In this document: piece after piece, positions 55,978 through 64,000 of the stretch
Position numbering within the stretch: the first letter of the stretch is position 1
Layout: each line of letters starts with the position of its first letter
The notes under the pieces: model-generated
Told to the model about the DNA's origin: nothing
Database searches by the model: none
The model's input: the letters and a program-made list of their open reading frames with translations, nothing else
Position numbers and translations under genes: made by a program
Assembly: GCA_963716115.1 (NCBI GenBank)
Contig: CAVQSZ010000032.1
Span: 62,001 to 126,000 of the forward strand
DNA from: AP-15 sp963716115
GTDB taxonomy: Bacteria; Pseudomonadota; Alphaproteobacteria; ATCC43930; CGMCC-115725
Direction: 5' to 3'
DNA length: 64,000 bases

Positions 55978-56421
55978 CTATTGCACCCCCAGCAGCTCGA
56001 CATCGAAGATCAAGGTGGCGTTGGCCGGGATCACCCCGCCGGCGCCGCGCGCGCCGTAGCCGAGCTCGGGCGGGATCACCAAGGTGCGCGAGCCGCCGAC
56101 CTTCATCCCGGCCACCCCTTCGTCCCAGCCGGCGATCACCTGATGCGCGCCGAGGGTGAACTCGAAGGGCTGGCCGCGATCGACCGAGCTGTCGAACTTC
56201 GTACCCTTCTCGCCGTTCTTCGAGAGCCAGCCGGTGTAATGGACGGAAACCTTCTTCCCCGCCGTTGCGACGGTCCCGGCCCCGGTCTTGCTGTCGGTGT
56301 ATTTCAATCCATCCGGCATTTCGATCACCTTGTTGTCGGCCGCGTTCGATGCGCCGAGCGGTATCGTCGCGGCGATGAGGGCGAGCGCCACGGCGGCGCA
56401 GGCGGGTCGGATGCATGTCAT
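55978..56421 (-). CDS. FKBP-type peptidyl-prolyl cis-trans isomerase, exported
   Basis: A 147-residue single FKBP domain behind a Sec signal peptide (ACAAVALALIAATIPLGASNA). The domain carries VHYTGWLSKNGEKGTKFDSS, FTLGAHQVIAGWDEGVAGMK and IPPELGYGARGAGGVIPANA, with the conserved Y, D, W and F residues of the active site, so it should be a functional isomerase in the periplasm. ATG at 56421. Confidence 0.93.
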   Translation of the reverse strand: MTCIRPACAAVALALIAATIPLGASNAADNKVIEMPDGLKYTDSKTGAGTVATAGKKVSVHYTGWLSKNGEKGTKFDSSVDRGQPFEFTLGAHQVIAGWDEGVAGMKVGGSRTLVIPPELGYGARGAGGVIPANATLIFDVELLGVQ

Positions 56422-56492
56422 GACGATCCACTGTCGGCGGAGAAGCCGCCCTTGTAGACGATCCGGCGTTGCTGTGGAACCGGCCACCCGGC

Positions 56493-57306
56493 TCAGCTCG
56501 GCCGGCCTTCGCGGATCGCGGCGGCAATTCTGCCGGCGCGCGGATGCTCGATCGCATCCAAGGCGTCGAGCGCCTGGTCGCGCAAATCCGGCATCGTGCG
56601 GGCGATCCGACCGAGCAGCACGGCGCAATCCTCGTCGGCGACGGCTACGACCGCGTCGATCAGCTCCGCGGACGGCTCTTCGCGGAGCCAGCGAGCCAGC
56701 GGCGCGCAGGCTTCGCTTCGCCCCAGCCGCCCGAGGGCGCAGGCCGCCGCCATCCGAACCGGCGGGTGGAGGTCGTCCAACAGATCGGCCAGCAGAGGGA
56801 ACGCTTCCGGCCATCGGCGGACACAGCGGCACGCATCGGCGCGGATCTGCGGGTCGCCGTGCCGCAGGAAACCGATGACCATGTCGGCCGGCAGCTCGGC
56901 CCCGAGCCGGCCGGCGGCGGCGACCGCCTGTTTCAGACACGGCCCCTGGACGATGCCCTTGGCGATCAGGCCGGCGATCGCCCGCACCGCGTCCGGCCCG
57001 CCGATCGTGGCGAGCGCATCGAGGGCGGCTGCCTGCTCGGGCACGACCCGATCGAGCCCAAAGCCGGCGAAGCGCCGGCAGAGGGCTTCGAGGGCGGGGA
57101 TCGCCGCCGCCAGGCCGCGCCGTCCGGCCTCGGCAGCCAGGGCGAGGCTGTCGGCACATGCCGGCATCGGGAAAAGCGGCGATCAGGGCGTCGTCGTCGA
57201 CGGTGCTCCACGCAACGGCGGGCCGCGTCTCGCCGCCGCGAAGCTCGTGCCCCGCAGGGTCTCCGCTCGCGCCGAAGAGGTCGAGCTGCGTGCCGGGCAC
57301 GGTCAT
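56493..57306 (-). CDS. HEAT-repeat protein (one frameshift)
   Basis: About 270 residues. A short N-terminal part (MTVPGTQLDLFGASGDPAGH) leads into Ala/Leu-rich helical repeats of the HEAT/PBS-lyase type, best seen in DPQIRADACRCVRRWPEAFP and HPPVRMAAACALGRLGRSEA. An extra base near 57161 splits the first 48 codons from the rest; the corrected join reads IAAFPDAACADSLALAAEAG. Such repeats mediate protein contacts. Function unknown. Start is probably ATG 57306; ATG 57369 in frame is an alternative. Confidence 0.7.
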
Positions 57307-57422
57307 GAAGAGCCTTTCCCGTCGATCGATCAGCACCCGTTGCGCCGGCGGCATAACCGACGCCGCCACAGCGAAAGAATGCTATGCCGTTGCACGCGGC
57401 GGAAGCATTCGGAGGGACGGCC

Positions 57423-58964
57423 ATGGCGCGGATCGCGGTCGGCGGGTTTCAGCACGAGACCAACACCTTTGCCCCGTTGCGCGCGACTTGGGCCGATTTC
57501 GAGCGCGCCGACGCCTGGCCGGGCTTTGTGCGCGGCCCCGAGCTGATCGAGGCGGTCGCGGGGTTCAACATCCCGATCGCCGGCGCGGTCGAAGCGCTCC
57601 GAGCGCTCGGCCACGAGCTGGCGCCGCTCAGCTGGTGCTCGGCCCCGCCTTCCTCGTATGTCGAGGAGGAGGCCTACGAGAAGGCGGCGGGCTCGATCGT
57701 CGAGGATTTGCGCGCCGCGGGACCGCTCGACGGGGTCTATCTCGACCTGCACGGCGCGATGGTGGCCGAGCATTTCGAGGACGGCGAGGGCGAGCTCTTG
57801 CGCCGGGTCCGCGCCGTCGTCGGCGACCGCATCCCGCTCGTCACGAGCCTCGACTACCACACCAACATGACCCCGGAGATGGTGCGGCATGCGAGCGCCA
57901 TGGTCGGCTACCGCACCTACCCGCATATCGACATGGCCGAAACCGGCGGCCGCGCGGCGCGGCTCCTCGACCGGCTGCTGAAGGATCGCCGGCCGCTCTA
58001 CAAGGCCTACCGCCAGCTCGATTTCCTGATCCCGCTGGTCTGGCAATGCACCCTGATGGAGCCGGCCAAGGGCGTCTTCGAGCTGATCGCCGAGATCGAG
58101 CGCGGCAGCGACCGATCGGGCGGGCCCGCCGGCTCGCACAATCAGGGGATCGTCTCGATCACCCACACGCCGGGCTTCCCGCCGGCCGACATCGCGCAAT
58201 GCGGCCCGGCGCTCGTCGTCTACGGCCACGACAGGGACGCCGCCGAAGCCGCCGCCGACCGGCTCGCCGAGGCGATCAAGGCGAAGGAGCCCGACTTCGC
58301 CGGCCGCCTCTACACCCCGGACGAGGCGGTGGCCGAGGCGATCCGCCTGTCGCGCGGCGCCACCCGGCCGGTCGTGCTCGCCGACGTGCAGGATAATCCC
58401 GGCGCCGGCGGCACCTCCGACACGGTCGGGCTCTTGCGCGCATTGATCGCACAGCGGGCGCGGGGGGCGGTGATCGGCATGATCGTCGACCCGGCCTCGG
58501 CCGAGGCGGCGACCGCGGCCGGCGAGGGCGCCCTCCTCGAGCGCGGCATCGGCGCCGCCGTGGGCTTTGCCGGCGAGACGCCGGTCGAGGCGGCGTGGCG
58601 GGTCGTGCGGCTCGGCAGCGGCGTCTTTACCGGGTCGGGGCCGATGTATGGCGGCGCCAAGTTCCGCATCGGGCCGATGGCGCTGCTGACCGACGAGGAG
58701 AGCGGCGTCTCGGCGGTGCTCGCCTGCCGCCGCATCCAGGCGGTCGACCAGGAGATGTTCCGCCATGTCGGCGTCGAGCCGGCCGAGACGCCGATCCTGG
58801 CGCTCAAATCGACCGTGCATTTCCGCGCCCATTTCCAGCCGATCGCCGAGACGATCCTCTGCGTGCAGTCGCCCGGCGCCCACGTCACCGACCCCTCGGA
58901 GCTGCCCTACCGCAATTTGCGCCAGGGCGTGCGGCTGCGGCCCGGCGGCCCCGCTCATCGCTGA
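57423..58964 (+). CDS. M81 family metallopeptidase (MlrC-like)
   Basis: A 513-residue protein of the M81/MlrC family, named after the microcystin-degrading enzyme; most members have unknown natural substrates. It has RIAVGGFQHETNTFAP at the N-terminus, YLDLHGAMVAEHFEDGEGEL, SLDYHTNMTPEMV and ADVQDNPGAGGTSDT, all typical. Metal ligands are likely the aspartate/histidines in DLHGAM and DYHTNM. ATG at 57423 follows GGAGGGACGGCC. Its end overlaps the convergent GNAT gene by 10 bases. Confidence 0.9.
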   Translation: MARIAVGGFQHETNTFAPLRATWADFERADAWPGFVRGPELIEAVAGFNIPIAGAVEALRALGHELAPLSWCSAPPSSYVEEEAYEKAAGSIVEDLRAAGPLDGVYLDLHGAMVAEHFEDGEGELLRRVRAVVGDRIPLVTSLDYHTNMTPEMVRHASAMVGYRTYPHIDMAETGGRAARLLDRLLKDRRPLYKAYRQLDFLIPLVWQCTLMEPAKGVFELIAEIERGSDRSGGPAGSHNQGIVSITHTPGFPPADIAQCGPALVVYGHDRDAAEAAADRLAEAIKAKEPDFAGRLYTPDEAVAEAIRLSRGATRPVVLADVQDNPGAGGTSDTVGLLRALIAQRARGAVIGMIVDPASAEAATAAGEGALLERGIGAAVGFAGETPVEAAWRVVRLGSGVFTGSGPMYGGAKFRIGPMALLTDEESGVSAVLACRRIQAVDQEMFRHVGVEPAETPILALKSTVHFRAHFQPIAETILCVQSPGAHVTDPSELPYRNLRQGVRLRPGGPAHR

Positions 58965-59455
58965 GAGGGAGGCCGCCGGCGCAGATCCTTTTCGAAGAAC
59001 GCGATCTGGCCGCCGAGGTCCGGCCCGTATGGCGGGATCTCGATAAAGCCGAGCGTGCGGTAAAGCGCGATCGCCGCCGTCATGGTCCGGCGGTGGCTGT
59101 CGAGCCGCGCCCGCTCGCAGCCGATTTGCCGCGCGTCGCGCAGGGCGCGCTCGAGGAGCGCCCGGCCGATCCCGGACCCCCGCGCCTGCGGGGCGACATA
59201 GAGCCGCTTGATCTCCGCGACGCGCGGGCCGAGCGGCTTCAGCCCGACCGTGCCGACCCACTCGGCCCGCCGCCTGGCGAGCAGCAAACGGCCGCCCGGC
59301 GGGGCATAGGGCGCGGGCAGGCCGTCAAGCTCCGCCGCGAAGCCCTGATAATCGAGGCTGAACGGCAGCCCGGCGGCGTAGCGCTCGAGCAGAGCGCGCG
59401 CCGCCTCGATCTCGCGCTCGGATCGCGCCTGAACGATGCGCCATTCGGCCCGCAT
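58955..59455 (-). CDS. GNAT family N-acetyltransferase
   Basis: A 166-residue acetyltransferase. Acetyl-CoA binding motif A is seen in IKRLYVAPQARGSGIGRALL and motif B in YRTLGFIEIPPYGPDLGGQI. The substrate is unknown; the AAIALYRTLGF form is common in acetyltransferases acting on small amines or protein N-termini. I chose ATG 59455 (MRAEWRIVQARS) since upstream in-frame text is low quality. Convergent with the M81 gene. Confidence 0.85.
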   Translation of the reverse strand: MRAEWRIVQARSEREIEAARALLERYAAGLPFSLDYQGFAAELDGLPAPYAPPGGRLLLARRRAEWVGTVGLKPLGPRVAEIKRLYVAPQARGSGIGRALLERALRDARQIGCERARLDSHRRTMTAAIALYRTLGFIEIPPYGPDLGGQIAFFEKDLRRRPPSQR

Positions 59456-59520
59456 CAGCGCCCTCTGGACTGTCTGCCGCAGAACGACGCCGGCCGCGGC
59501 CGGCGAGGAGGAACCGAACC

Positions 59521-59577
59521 ATGCCCGACAACCGCCGACGCCGTCTCGGCGGTCGGCGGCGCAATCGCCGCGACTGA
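59521..59577 (+). CDS. Possible 18-residue arginine-rich small ORF
   Basis: ATG CCC GAC opens an ORF reading MPDNRRRRLGGRRRNRRD. It is preceded by GGCGAGGAGGAACCG, the same leader that precedes the thiolase ATG at 59862. The similarity of the two leaders suggests a local duplication. It may be translated but may equally be a decayed copy of the thiolase leader; no family is known. Confidence 0.2.
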   Translation: MPDNRRRRLGGRRRNRRD

Positions 59578-59733
59578 TCACTCCGCATCGCGTCCATCCA
59601 GCCGCAGCAGCGGCGTCCCACGCATATCGAAGCCGAGGAGCGCCTGACCGACCATTTCATAATTGGTCGGGACCACTGACCTGTCGTTAGACATTGCGGT
59701 GCAAGCCTTATACGAACCTTAAAATCAGGCGTG

Positions 59734-59749
59734 TGTGAAACAGCTCACT
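59734..59749. promoter_or_regulatory. CRP-like palindrome TGTGA-N6-TCACT upstream of the thiolase gene
   Basis: TGTGAAACAGCTCACT matches the two perfect CRP-like sites of this window in 9 of the 10 fixed positions. It lies 128 bases upstream of the thiolase start. Confidence 0.4.
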
Positions 59750-59861
59750 CTTTGCACCCAGAATCGTCTCGAGCGGACCGCTCGCGATCTTCCTCGTGCG
59801 GCCGGGGGGCTTGACAGCCGCCTTCGGCCGGGCGGAGATGCCGGCGAGGAGGAACCGACCC

Positions 59862-61062
59862 ATGCTCGACGCCTACATGTACAGCGGCTTGCGCACACCC
59901 TTCGGCCGCCACGCCGGCGCTTTGGCGAAGATGCGGCCCGACGACATGCTGGCCGCGGTCATCTCGGCCGCCGTCGACCAGAGCGGCTTCGACCCCGCGA
60001 GGATCGAGGATGTCGTCGTCGGCTGCGCCAACCAGGCGGGCGAGGACAGCCGCTGCGTCGCGCGCCATGCCGGCCTCCTCGCCGGGCTGCCGATCGAGGT
60101 CGCGGGCTCGGTCCTGCAGCGCAATTGCGGCAGCGGCCTCAACGCCATCGTCATGGCGGCGCAGGCCGTCACCTGCGGCGAGGGCGAGGCCTTTGTCGCC
60201 GGCGGCGTCGAGAGCATGAGCCGGGCGCCCTTTGTGATGAACAAGTCGGAGACGCCGTTCGGCCGCGACGGCCGGATCTACAATTCGACGATCGGCGCGC
60301 GTTTTGCCAACCCGCGGCTGGAGCGCCAGTTCGGCGCCGACACGATGCCGCAGACCGCCGACAATCTGGCGCGCGACTACCAGATCACCCGCGAGGCGTG
60401 CGACGTTTTCGCCGCGGCCTCGCAGCGGAAATACGCCGCGGCCAAGGCCGACGGCTTCATGGCCGGCGAGATCCTGGCGGTCGAGGCGCCGGGCGGCCGG
60501 GCGGGGCCGGTCAAGGTCGCCGAGGACGAGCATCCGCGCCCGCAGACCGATCTCGCCGCACTCGCCAAATTGCGCCCGTTGCAGGAGGGCGGGGTGACGA
60601 CCGCCGGCAACGCCTCGGGCATCAACGACGGCGCGGTGGCGATGATCGTCGCCAGCCGCAAGGCCGGCGACGCCGCCGGGGCCCGGCCGCTCGCCCGCGT
60701 GCTTTCGAGCGGGGTCGCCGGGGTGCCGCCGCGGGTCATGGGGATCGGGCCCGGTCGAAGCCTCGAAGAAGGCGCTGGCCCGCGCCGGGCTCAGCCTCGC
60801 CGACATCGACGTGATCGAGATCAACGAGGCCTTCGCCTCCCAGGTGCTGTCCTGCCTGCGCGGGCTGGAACTGCCGTTCGACGACAGCCGCGTCAACATG
60901 AACGGCGGCGCGATCGCCGTCGGCCATCCGTTGGGCGCCTCGGGGCCGCGCATCGCGCTCACCGCGGCGCGCCAATTGCAGCGCACCGGCGGCCGCTACG
61001 CGCTGGTCACGATGTGCGTCGGCGTCGGCCAGGGCATCGCCGCGGTGCTCGAGCGGGTGTGA
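59862..61062 (+). CDS. Acetyl-CoA acyltransferase (beta-ketothiolase, PcaF/FadA-like; one frameshift)
   Basis: A thiolase of about 399 residues once an extra C near 60751 is removed. The acyl-accepting cysteine is in LQRNCGSGLNAIVMAAQAV; the C-terminal part has EINEAFASQVL, NMNGGAIAVGHPLGASGPRI and the second cysteine in VTMCVGVGQG, so all catalytic residues are present across the two frames. The RTPFGRHAGALAKMRPDDML start resembles beta-ketoadipyl-CoA thiolases. ATG 59862 follows GGCGAGGAGGAACC. Confidence 0.9.
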
Positions 61063-61079
61063 TTGTTCAGCAACCAAAG

Positions 61080-61201
61080 ATCGTCTTGCCCGGCCTTGTG
61101 CCGGGTATCCACGCCTTCCTTTGCGGCGCCGAAAGACGTGGATGCCCACCGATCAAGTCCGTGGGCTGGAGGCCCACGGGACACGCCCGGCCAAGACGAA
61201 G
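61080..61201. repeat. MITE-like element with terminal inverted repeats
   Basis: About 122 bases bounded by TCGTCTTGCCCGG at the left and CCGGCCAAGACGA at the right, which pair in 12 of 13 positions. Internal stems include GCCGGGTATCCACG/CGTGGATGCCCAC-type pairing and the hairpin GTGGGCTGGAGGCCCAC, a relative of the hairpin inside the repeat at 1900-1935. It lies between the thiolase and NDH-like genes. Confidence 0.6.
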
Positions 61202-61235
61202 AAGACCAGCCGCCAATCGAAACAGGATGTGACTG

Positions 61236-62465
61236 GTGCAGCATATCCTCGTCCTCGGCGGCGGGTTCGCCGGGCTGTGGAGCGCCATCGGCGCGGCGCG
61301 CAAGCTCGACGAGCTCGGCATCGGCCCGGACCGGGTCGAGGTCACCCTCGTCGACAAGAGCGCCTGGCATTCGATCCGGGTGCGCAACTACGAGGCCGAG
61401 CTTGACGGGACGCGCGTCGCGCTCGACGAGGTGCTGCGCCCGATCGGCGTCGTGCGGATCGAGGCCGAGGTCGCGGACATCGATTTCGCGCGCCGCGAGG
61501 TCGTCTGCGCCGGCGCCGGGCGGCCTCTGCCGTACGACCGGCTGGTCTTCGCGCTCGGCAGCCGGCTCGCGCGCCCGCCGATCCCGGGCCTCGAAACCCA
61601 CGCCTTCGATGTCGACACCTACGACGCCGCGAGCCGCCTCAACGCGCACATCGCCTCGCTCCCCGGCCGGCCGCCGTCGCCGGGCCGCGACACTGTCCTC
61701 GTCATCGGCGGCGGGCTCACCGGCATCGAGGCCGCGGCCGAGATGCCGGGCAGATTGCGCACGGCCTTCGCCGACGCGGCCCTGACCGGCGCAGAAGCCG
61801 CGCCGCGCGTGATCCTCGCCGACCGCCAGCCCTGGATCGGCTCGGACATGGGCGAGGAGGCGCGCGTGGTGATCGACGAGGCGCTGGCCGCGCTCGGCGT
61901 CGAACGGCGCCCCGGCGTCGGCGTCGCCGCGATCGACGCGGCGGGCGCCGCGCTTGCGAACGGCGAGCGCATCGCGGCCGAGACGGTCGTCTGGTGCGCC
62001 GGCATGCAGGCCCACCCGCTGACCCGGATGTTCCCGGTCGAGCGCGACCGGTTCGGCCGCCTGCCGGTCGATCCCCATCTGAAGATCAAGGGCATGCCGG
62101 CGGAGCTGGCGACCGGCGACACCGCCTGGTTCGCGATCGACGGCAGCCATCCCTGCGTCATGTCGTGCCAGCACGGCCGCCCGATGGGCCGCTTCGCCGG
62201 GCACAACGCGGTGTGCGACCTCCTGGGCCTGCCGATGCTGCCGCTGCGGATCGACTGGTATACGACGATCCTCGACCTCGGCCCCTGGGGCGCGGTCTGC
62301 ACCGCCGGCTGGGACCGCCATGTCGCCACCATCGGGGCCGACGCCAAGCGCACCAAGGAATTGATCAACCGCCAGCGCATCTACCCGCCGCGCTCGGGCG
62401 ACCGCCGGGAAATCCTCGACGCCGCGGCGCCCGTCATCCAGGCCCCGCCGCCGTTCTTTCGCTGA
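61236..62465 (+). CDS. NDH-2-like NAD(P)/FAD-dependent oxidoreductase
   Basis: A 409-residue two-dinucleotide-fold flavoprotein. The FAD loop is ILVLGGGFAGLWSAIGAAR; the NAD(P) loop is VLVIGGGLTGIEAAAEM; between them is LVFALGSRLARPPIPGL. Near the end, GDTAWFAIDGSHPCVMSCQH and GRFAGHNAVCDLLGLP complete the FAD site. It belongs with type II NADH dehydrogenase-like proteins, but the usual membrane-anchoring C-terminal helix is not obvious. Starts with GTG at 61236 behind ACAGGATG. Confidence 0.88.
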   Translation: MQHILVLGGGFAGLWSAIGAARKLDELGIGPDRVEVTLVDKSAWHSIRVRNYEAELDGTRVALDEVLRPIGVVRIEAEVADIDFARREVVCAGAGRPLPYDRLVFALGSRLARPPIPGLETHAFDVDTYDAASRLNAHIASLPGRPPSPGRDTVLVIGGGLTGIEAAAEMPGRLRTAFADAALTGAEAAPRVILADRQPWIGSDMGEEARVVIDEALAALGVERRPGVGVAAIDAAGAALANGERIAAETVVWCAGMQAHPLTRMFPVERDRFGRLPVDPHLKIKGMPAELATGDTAWFAIDGSHPCVMSCQHGRPMGRFAGHNAVCDLLGLPMLPLRIDWYTTILDLGPWGAVCTAGWDRHVATIGADAKRTKELINRQRIYPPRSGDRREILDAAAPVIQAPPPFFR

Positions 62466-62548
62466 GCTCGCGATCGATATTTTGTAGAGCTTTTCGAAGA
62501 CATTTACAGCATATTGATATTTCAGGTCTTCAGGCCAGATAGAAGCCT

Positions 62549-63448
62549 ATGACCCAAGCTCCTACATTCGCGGTCCGGCCGACGTTTCTCGGCGTCGAGC
62601 GGACCGATCCCGATGCGGCGATCTGCGTCGCCGGCATCCCGTTCGACCTCGGCACCTCGAACCGCCCCGGCGCCCGCTTCGGGCCGGCCGCGATCCGCCA
62701 GGCGAGCCGCATGCTGGCGACCGACGACCATCCGACCGCGCGGGTCGCGCCGGCGGCGCTCGACCTTGCCGATCTCGGCGACTTCGCGATCGCGCACGGC
62801 GACATCCTCGGCACGCTCGCCAAAATCGAGGCGCAGGCGCGGCGGCTCGGGCATCTGGTAAGCCTTGGCGGCGACCATACGGTGACCCTCGCGCTGCTGC
62901 GCGCGCTGGCGCGCCGCGCCGGGCCCCTGGCGCTCGTCCATGTCGATGCGCATGTCGACACCTGGCCCGAGAGCTTCGGGCTCGCCTACGGCCACGGCTC
63001 GGTGTTTTTTCACGCGATCGAGGAGGGCCTCGTCGACCCGCGACGAATGATCCAGATCGGCATCCGCTCGCCGGCAGCGCGCGATGTCTTCGACTGGACG
63101 CTCGGCAAGGGGGTCACGATCCTCTCGGCCGAAGATGTGCACGAGGCCGGCCCGGCCGCCGTCGCCGAGCGCATCCGCGGCGTTGTCGGCGACGCGCCGG
63201 CCTATCTCTCCTTCGACATCGACGCGCTCGACCCGGCCTTCGCGCCGGGCACCGGCACCCCCGAAATCGGCGGCCTGGCGACCTGGCAGGCGCGGGCGGT
63301 CCTGCGCCGCCTCGCGGGTCTGCATTTCGCCGGCATGGACGTGGTCGAGGTGTCGCCGCCTTACGACGTGGCCGAGATCACCGCGCTCGCCGCGGCGACG
63401 ATCGCGTGGGACTACATCGCGCTGCTCGCGCCGCGCGTTCAACCTTGA
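62549..63448 (+). CDS. Agmatinase/ureohydrolase family protein
   Basis: A 299-residue binuclear manganese hydrolase. Metal motifs are GGDHTVTL, LVHVDAHVDTW and YLSFDIDALDPAFAPGTGTP, all intact, and GIPFDLGTSNRPGARFGPAAI is the agmatinase-type N-terminus. It would release urea from agmatine or another guanidino compound; the exact substrate is uncertain as guanidinobutyrase and guanidinopropionase look alike. ATG 62549 is 83 bases after the oxidoreductase stop. Confidence 0.92.
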   Translation: MTQAPTFAVRPTFLGVERTDPDAAICVAGIPFDLGTSNRPGARFGPAAIRQASRMLATDDHPTARVAPAALDLADLGDFAIAHGDILGTLAKIEAQARRLGHLVSLGGDHTVTLALLRALARRAGPLALVHVDAHVDTWPESFGLAYGHGSVFFHAIEEGLVDPRRMIQIGIRSPAARDVFDWTLGKGVTILSAEDVHEAGPAAVAERIRGVVGDAPAYLSFDIDALDPAFAPGTGTPEIGGLATWQARAVLRRLAGLHFAGMDVVEVSPPYDVAEITALAAATIAWDYIALLAPRVQP

Positions 63449-63519
63449 CGAGAGTGCTTCGCTGCTGATTTGCTGCCGATGCAGCGGCGGCTGCTGCCCA
63501 AACTTCCCGGCGGGATGCC

Positions 63520-64000
63520 ATGCAATCTGTTTCTCTGAGCGTCAACGGCCGCACCGTCAGCGTCGGCGCCGACCCGGATACGCCGCTGCTCGATGTGCTG
63601 CGCAATCATCTCGGCCTCGTCGGCGCGAAATTCGGCTGCGGCCTCGAGCAGTGCGGCTGCTGCATGGTGCTGGTCGACGGCCGCCCGGAGAAATCCTGCG
63701 GCAAGGCCCTGTCGTCCGTCGCCGGCAAGGAGGTCGTCACGATCGAAGGGCTGGGCGCGCCGGACCATCCGCATCCATTGCAGCAGGCCTTTCTCGACGA
63801 GCAGGCCGGGCAGTGCGGCTATTGCCTGGCCGGCATCCTGATCTCGGCCAAGGCGCTCCTCGACCATAACCCGTCGCCGTCGCGGGCGGAGATCGCCACC
63901 GCGCTCGACGACAACATCTGCCGCTGCGGCAGCCACAACCGCATCCTGCGGGCGGTCGAGCGCGCGGCCGCCCGGCTGCGCGAAGCCCGGCTGCGCGAAG
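63520..64000 (+). CDS. (2Fe-2S)-binding subunit of a molybdenum hydroxylase, partial
   Basis: The first 160 residues are present and the 3' end is cut by the window. A ferredoxin-like domain with GCGLEQCGCCMVLVDGRP plus a C at SCGKALS is followed by the helical second cluster domain with GQCGYCLAGILISAKALLDH and NICRCGSHNRI. This is the small-subunit layout of xanthine dehydrogenase, CO dehydrogenase (CoxS) and isoquinoline oxidoreductase (IorA). ATG at 63520 starts MQSVSLSVNGRTVSVGADPD. A molybdopterin subunit gene is expected just beyond the edge. The last 30 visible bases contain a short direct repeat (CGGCTGCGCGAAG). Confidence 0.92.
   Translation, partial: MQSVSLSVNGRTVSVGADPDTPLLDVLRNHLGLVGAKFGCGLEQCGCCMVLVDGRPEKSCGKALSSVAGKEVVTIEGLGAPDHPHPLQQAFLDEQAGQCGYCLAGILISAKALLDHNPSPSRAEIATALDDNICRCGSHNRILRAVERAAARLREARLRE

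Larger units (their letters stand above)
59456..59861. other. Divergent intergenic region before the thiolase gene
   Basis: 406 bases. Bases 59521-59577 contain an 18-codon arginine-rich ORF behind a strong ribosome site; bases 59647-59670 hold an inverted repeat CCGACCA-N9-TGGTCGG; and a CRP-like half-perfect palindrome lies at 59734. The segment around 59690-59725 is AT-rich for this genome (ACCTTAAAATC) and is a good place for a promoter reading into the thiolase gene. Confidence 0.5.

Overview
The window is high-GC DNA (roughly 70 percent by eye) from an alphaproteobacterium. The best evidence is a ctrA response-regulator gene lying tail to tail with a chpT histidine phosphotransferase gene, plus the order SRP RNA - dnaX - ybaB - recR and many hairpin-type intergenic repeats. 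I cannot place it below class; a Rhodospirillales- or Rhizobiales-like lineage is a guess. No tRNA, rRNA, CRISPR array, transposase or prophage gene was recognised.

Left part (1-30 kb): a TetR-controlled RND efflux adaptor runs off the left edge. It is followed by an HdeD-like membrane protein, a protealysin-type M4 protease, a complete osmoprotectant importer (osmF-yehY-yehX-yehW) and a divergent DUF2252 gene. A peptide/opine-type ABC system comes next, with three tandem paralogous binding proteins, two permeases and two ATPases. Then come a MetE-like methyltransferase, a luciferase-like monooxygenase, a LysR regulator, an amidohydrolase, fumarase C, a valine-catabolism operon (acyl-CoA dehydrogenase, GNAT, 3-hydroxyisobutyryl-CoA hydrolase) and a fused LigB-LigA extradiol dioxygenase.

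Middle (30.3-42.2 kb): an accessory biosynthetic-looking cluster, lower in GC over much of its length and unlike its neighbours. It encodes an SbnI/SerK-like (ParB-fold) domain fused to a PLP enzyme, a group II PLP decarboxylase, a long asparagine-synthetase-like ligase without the glutaminase cysteine, a secreted beta-helix protein, a NodB-deacetylase/methyltransferase fusion and a second methyltransferase. This is my best candidate for an undescribed system. Its product is unknown.

Right part (42-64 kb): a VOC protein, a solitary UrtA-like urea-binding protein, an atypical SDR, ctrA/chpT, SRP RNA-dnaX-ybaB-recR and a restriction island (PD-(D/E)XK nuclease, 5mC methyltransferase, Vsr). Metabolic genes follow: HMG-CoA lyase, zinc exporter, FKBP, HEAT protein, M81 peptidase, thiolase, NDH-2-like enzyme, agmatinase and the start of a molybdo-hydroxylase iron-sulfur subunit.

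Two window-wide observations matter. First, at least 11 genes are broken by single-base frameshifts. I count 17 events, 15 of them one-base insertions, with no accompanying nonsense decay, so they look like consensus errors rather than real gene death. Second, three TGTGA-N6-TCACA-type palindromes sit about 80-130 bases upstream of start codons and may mark a small CRP-like regulon.
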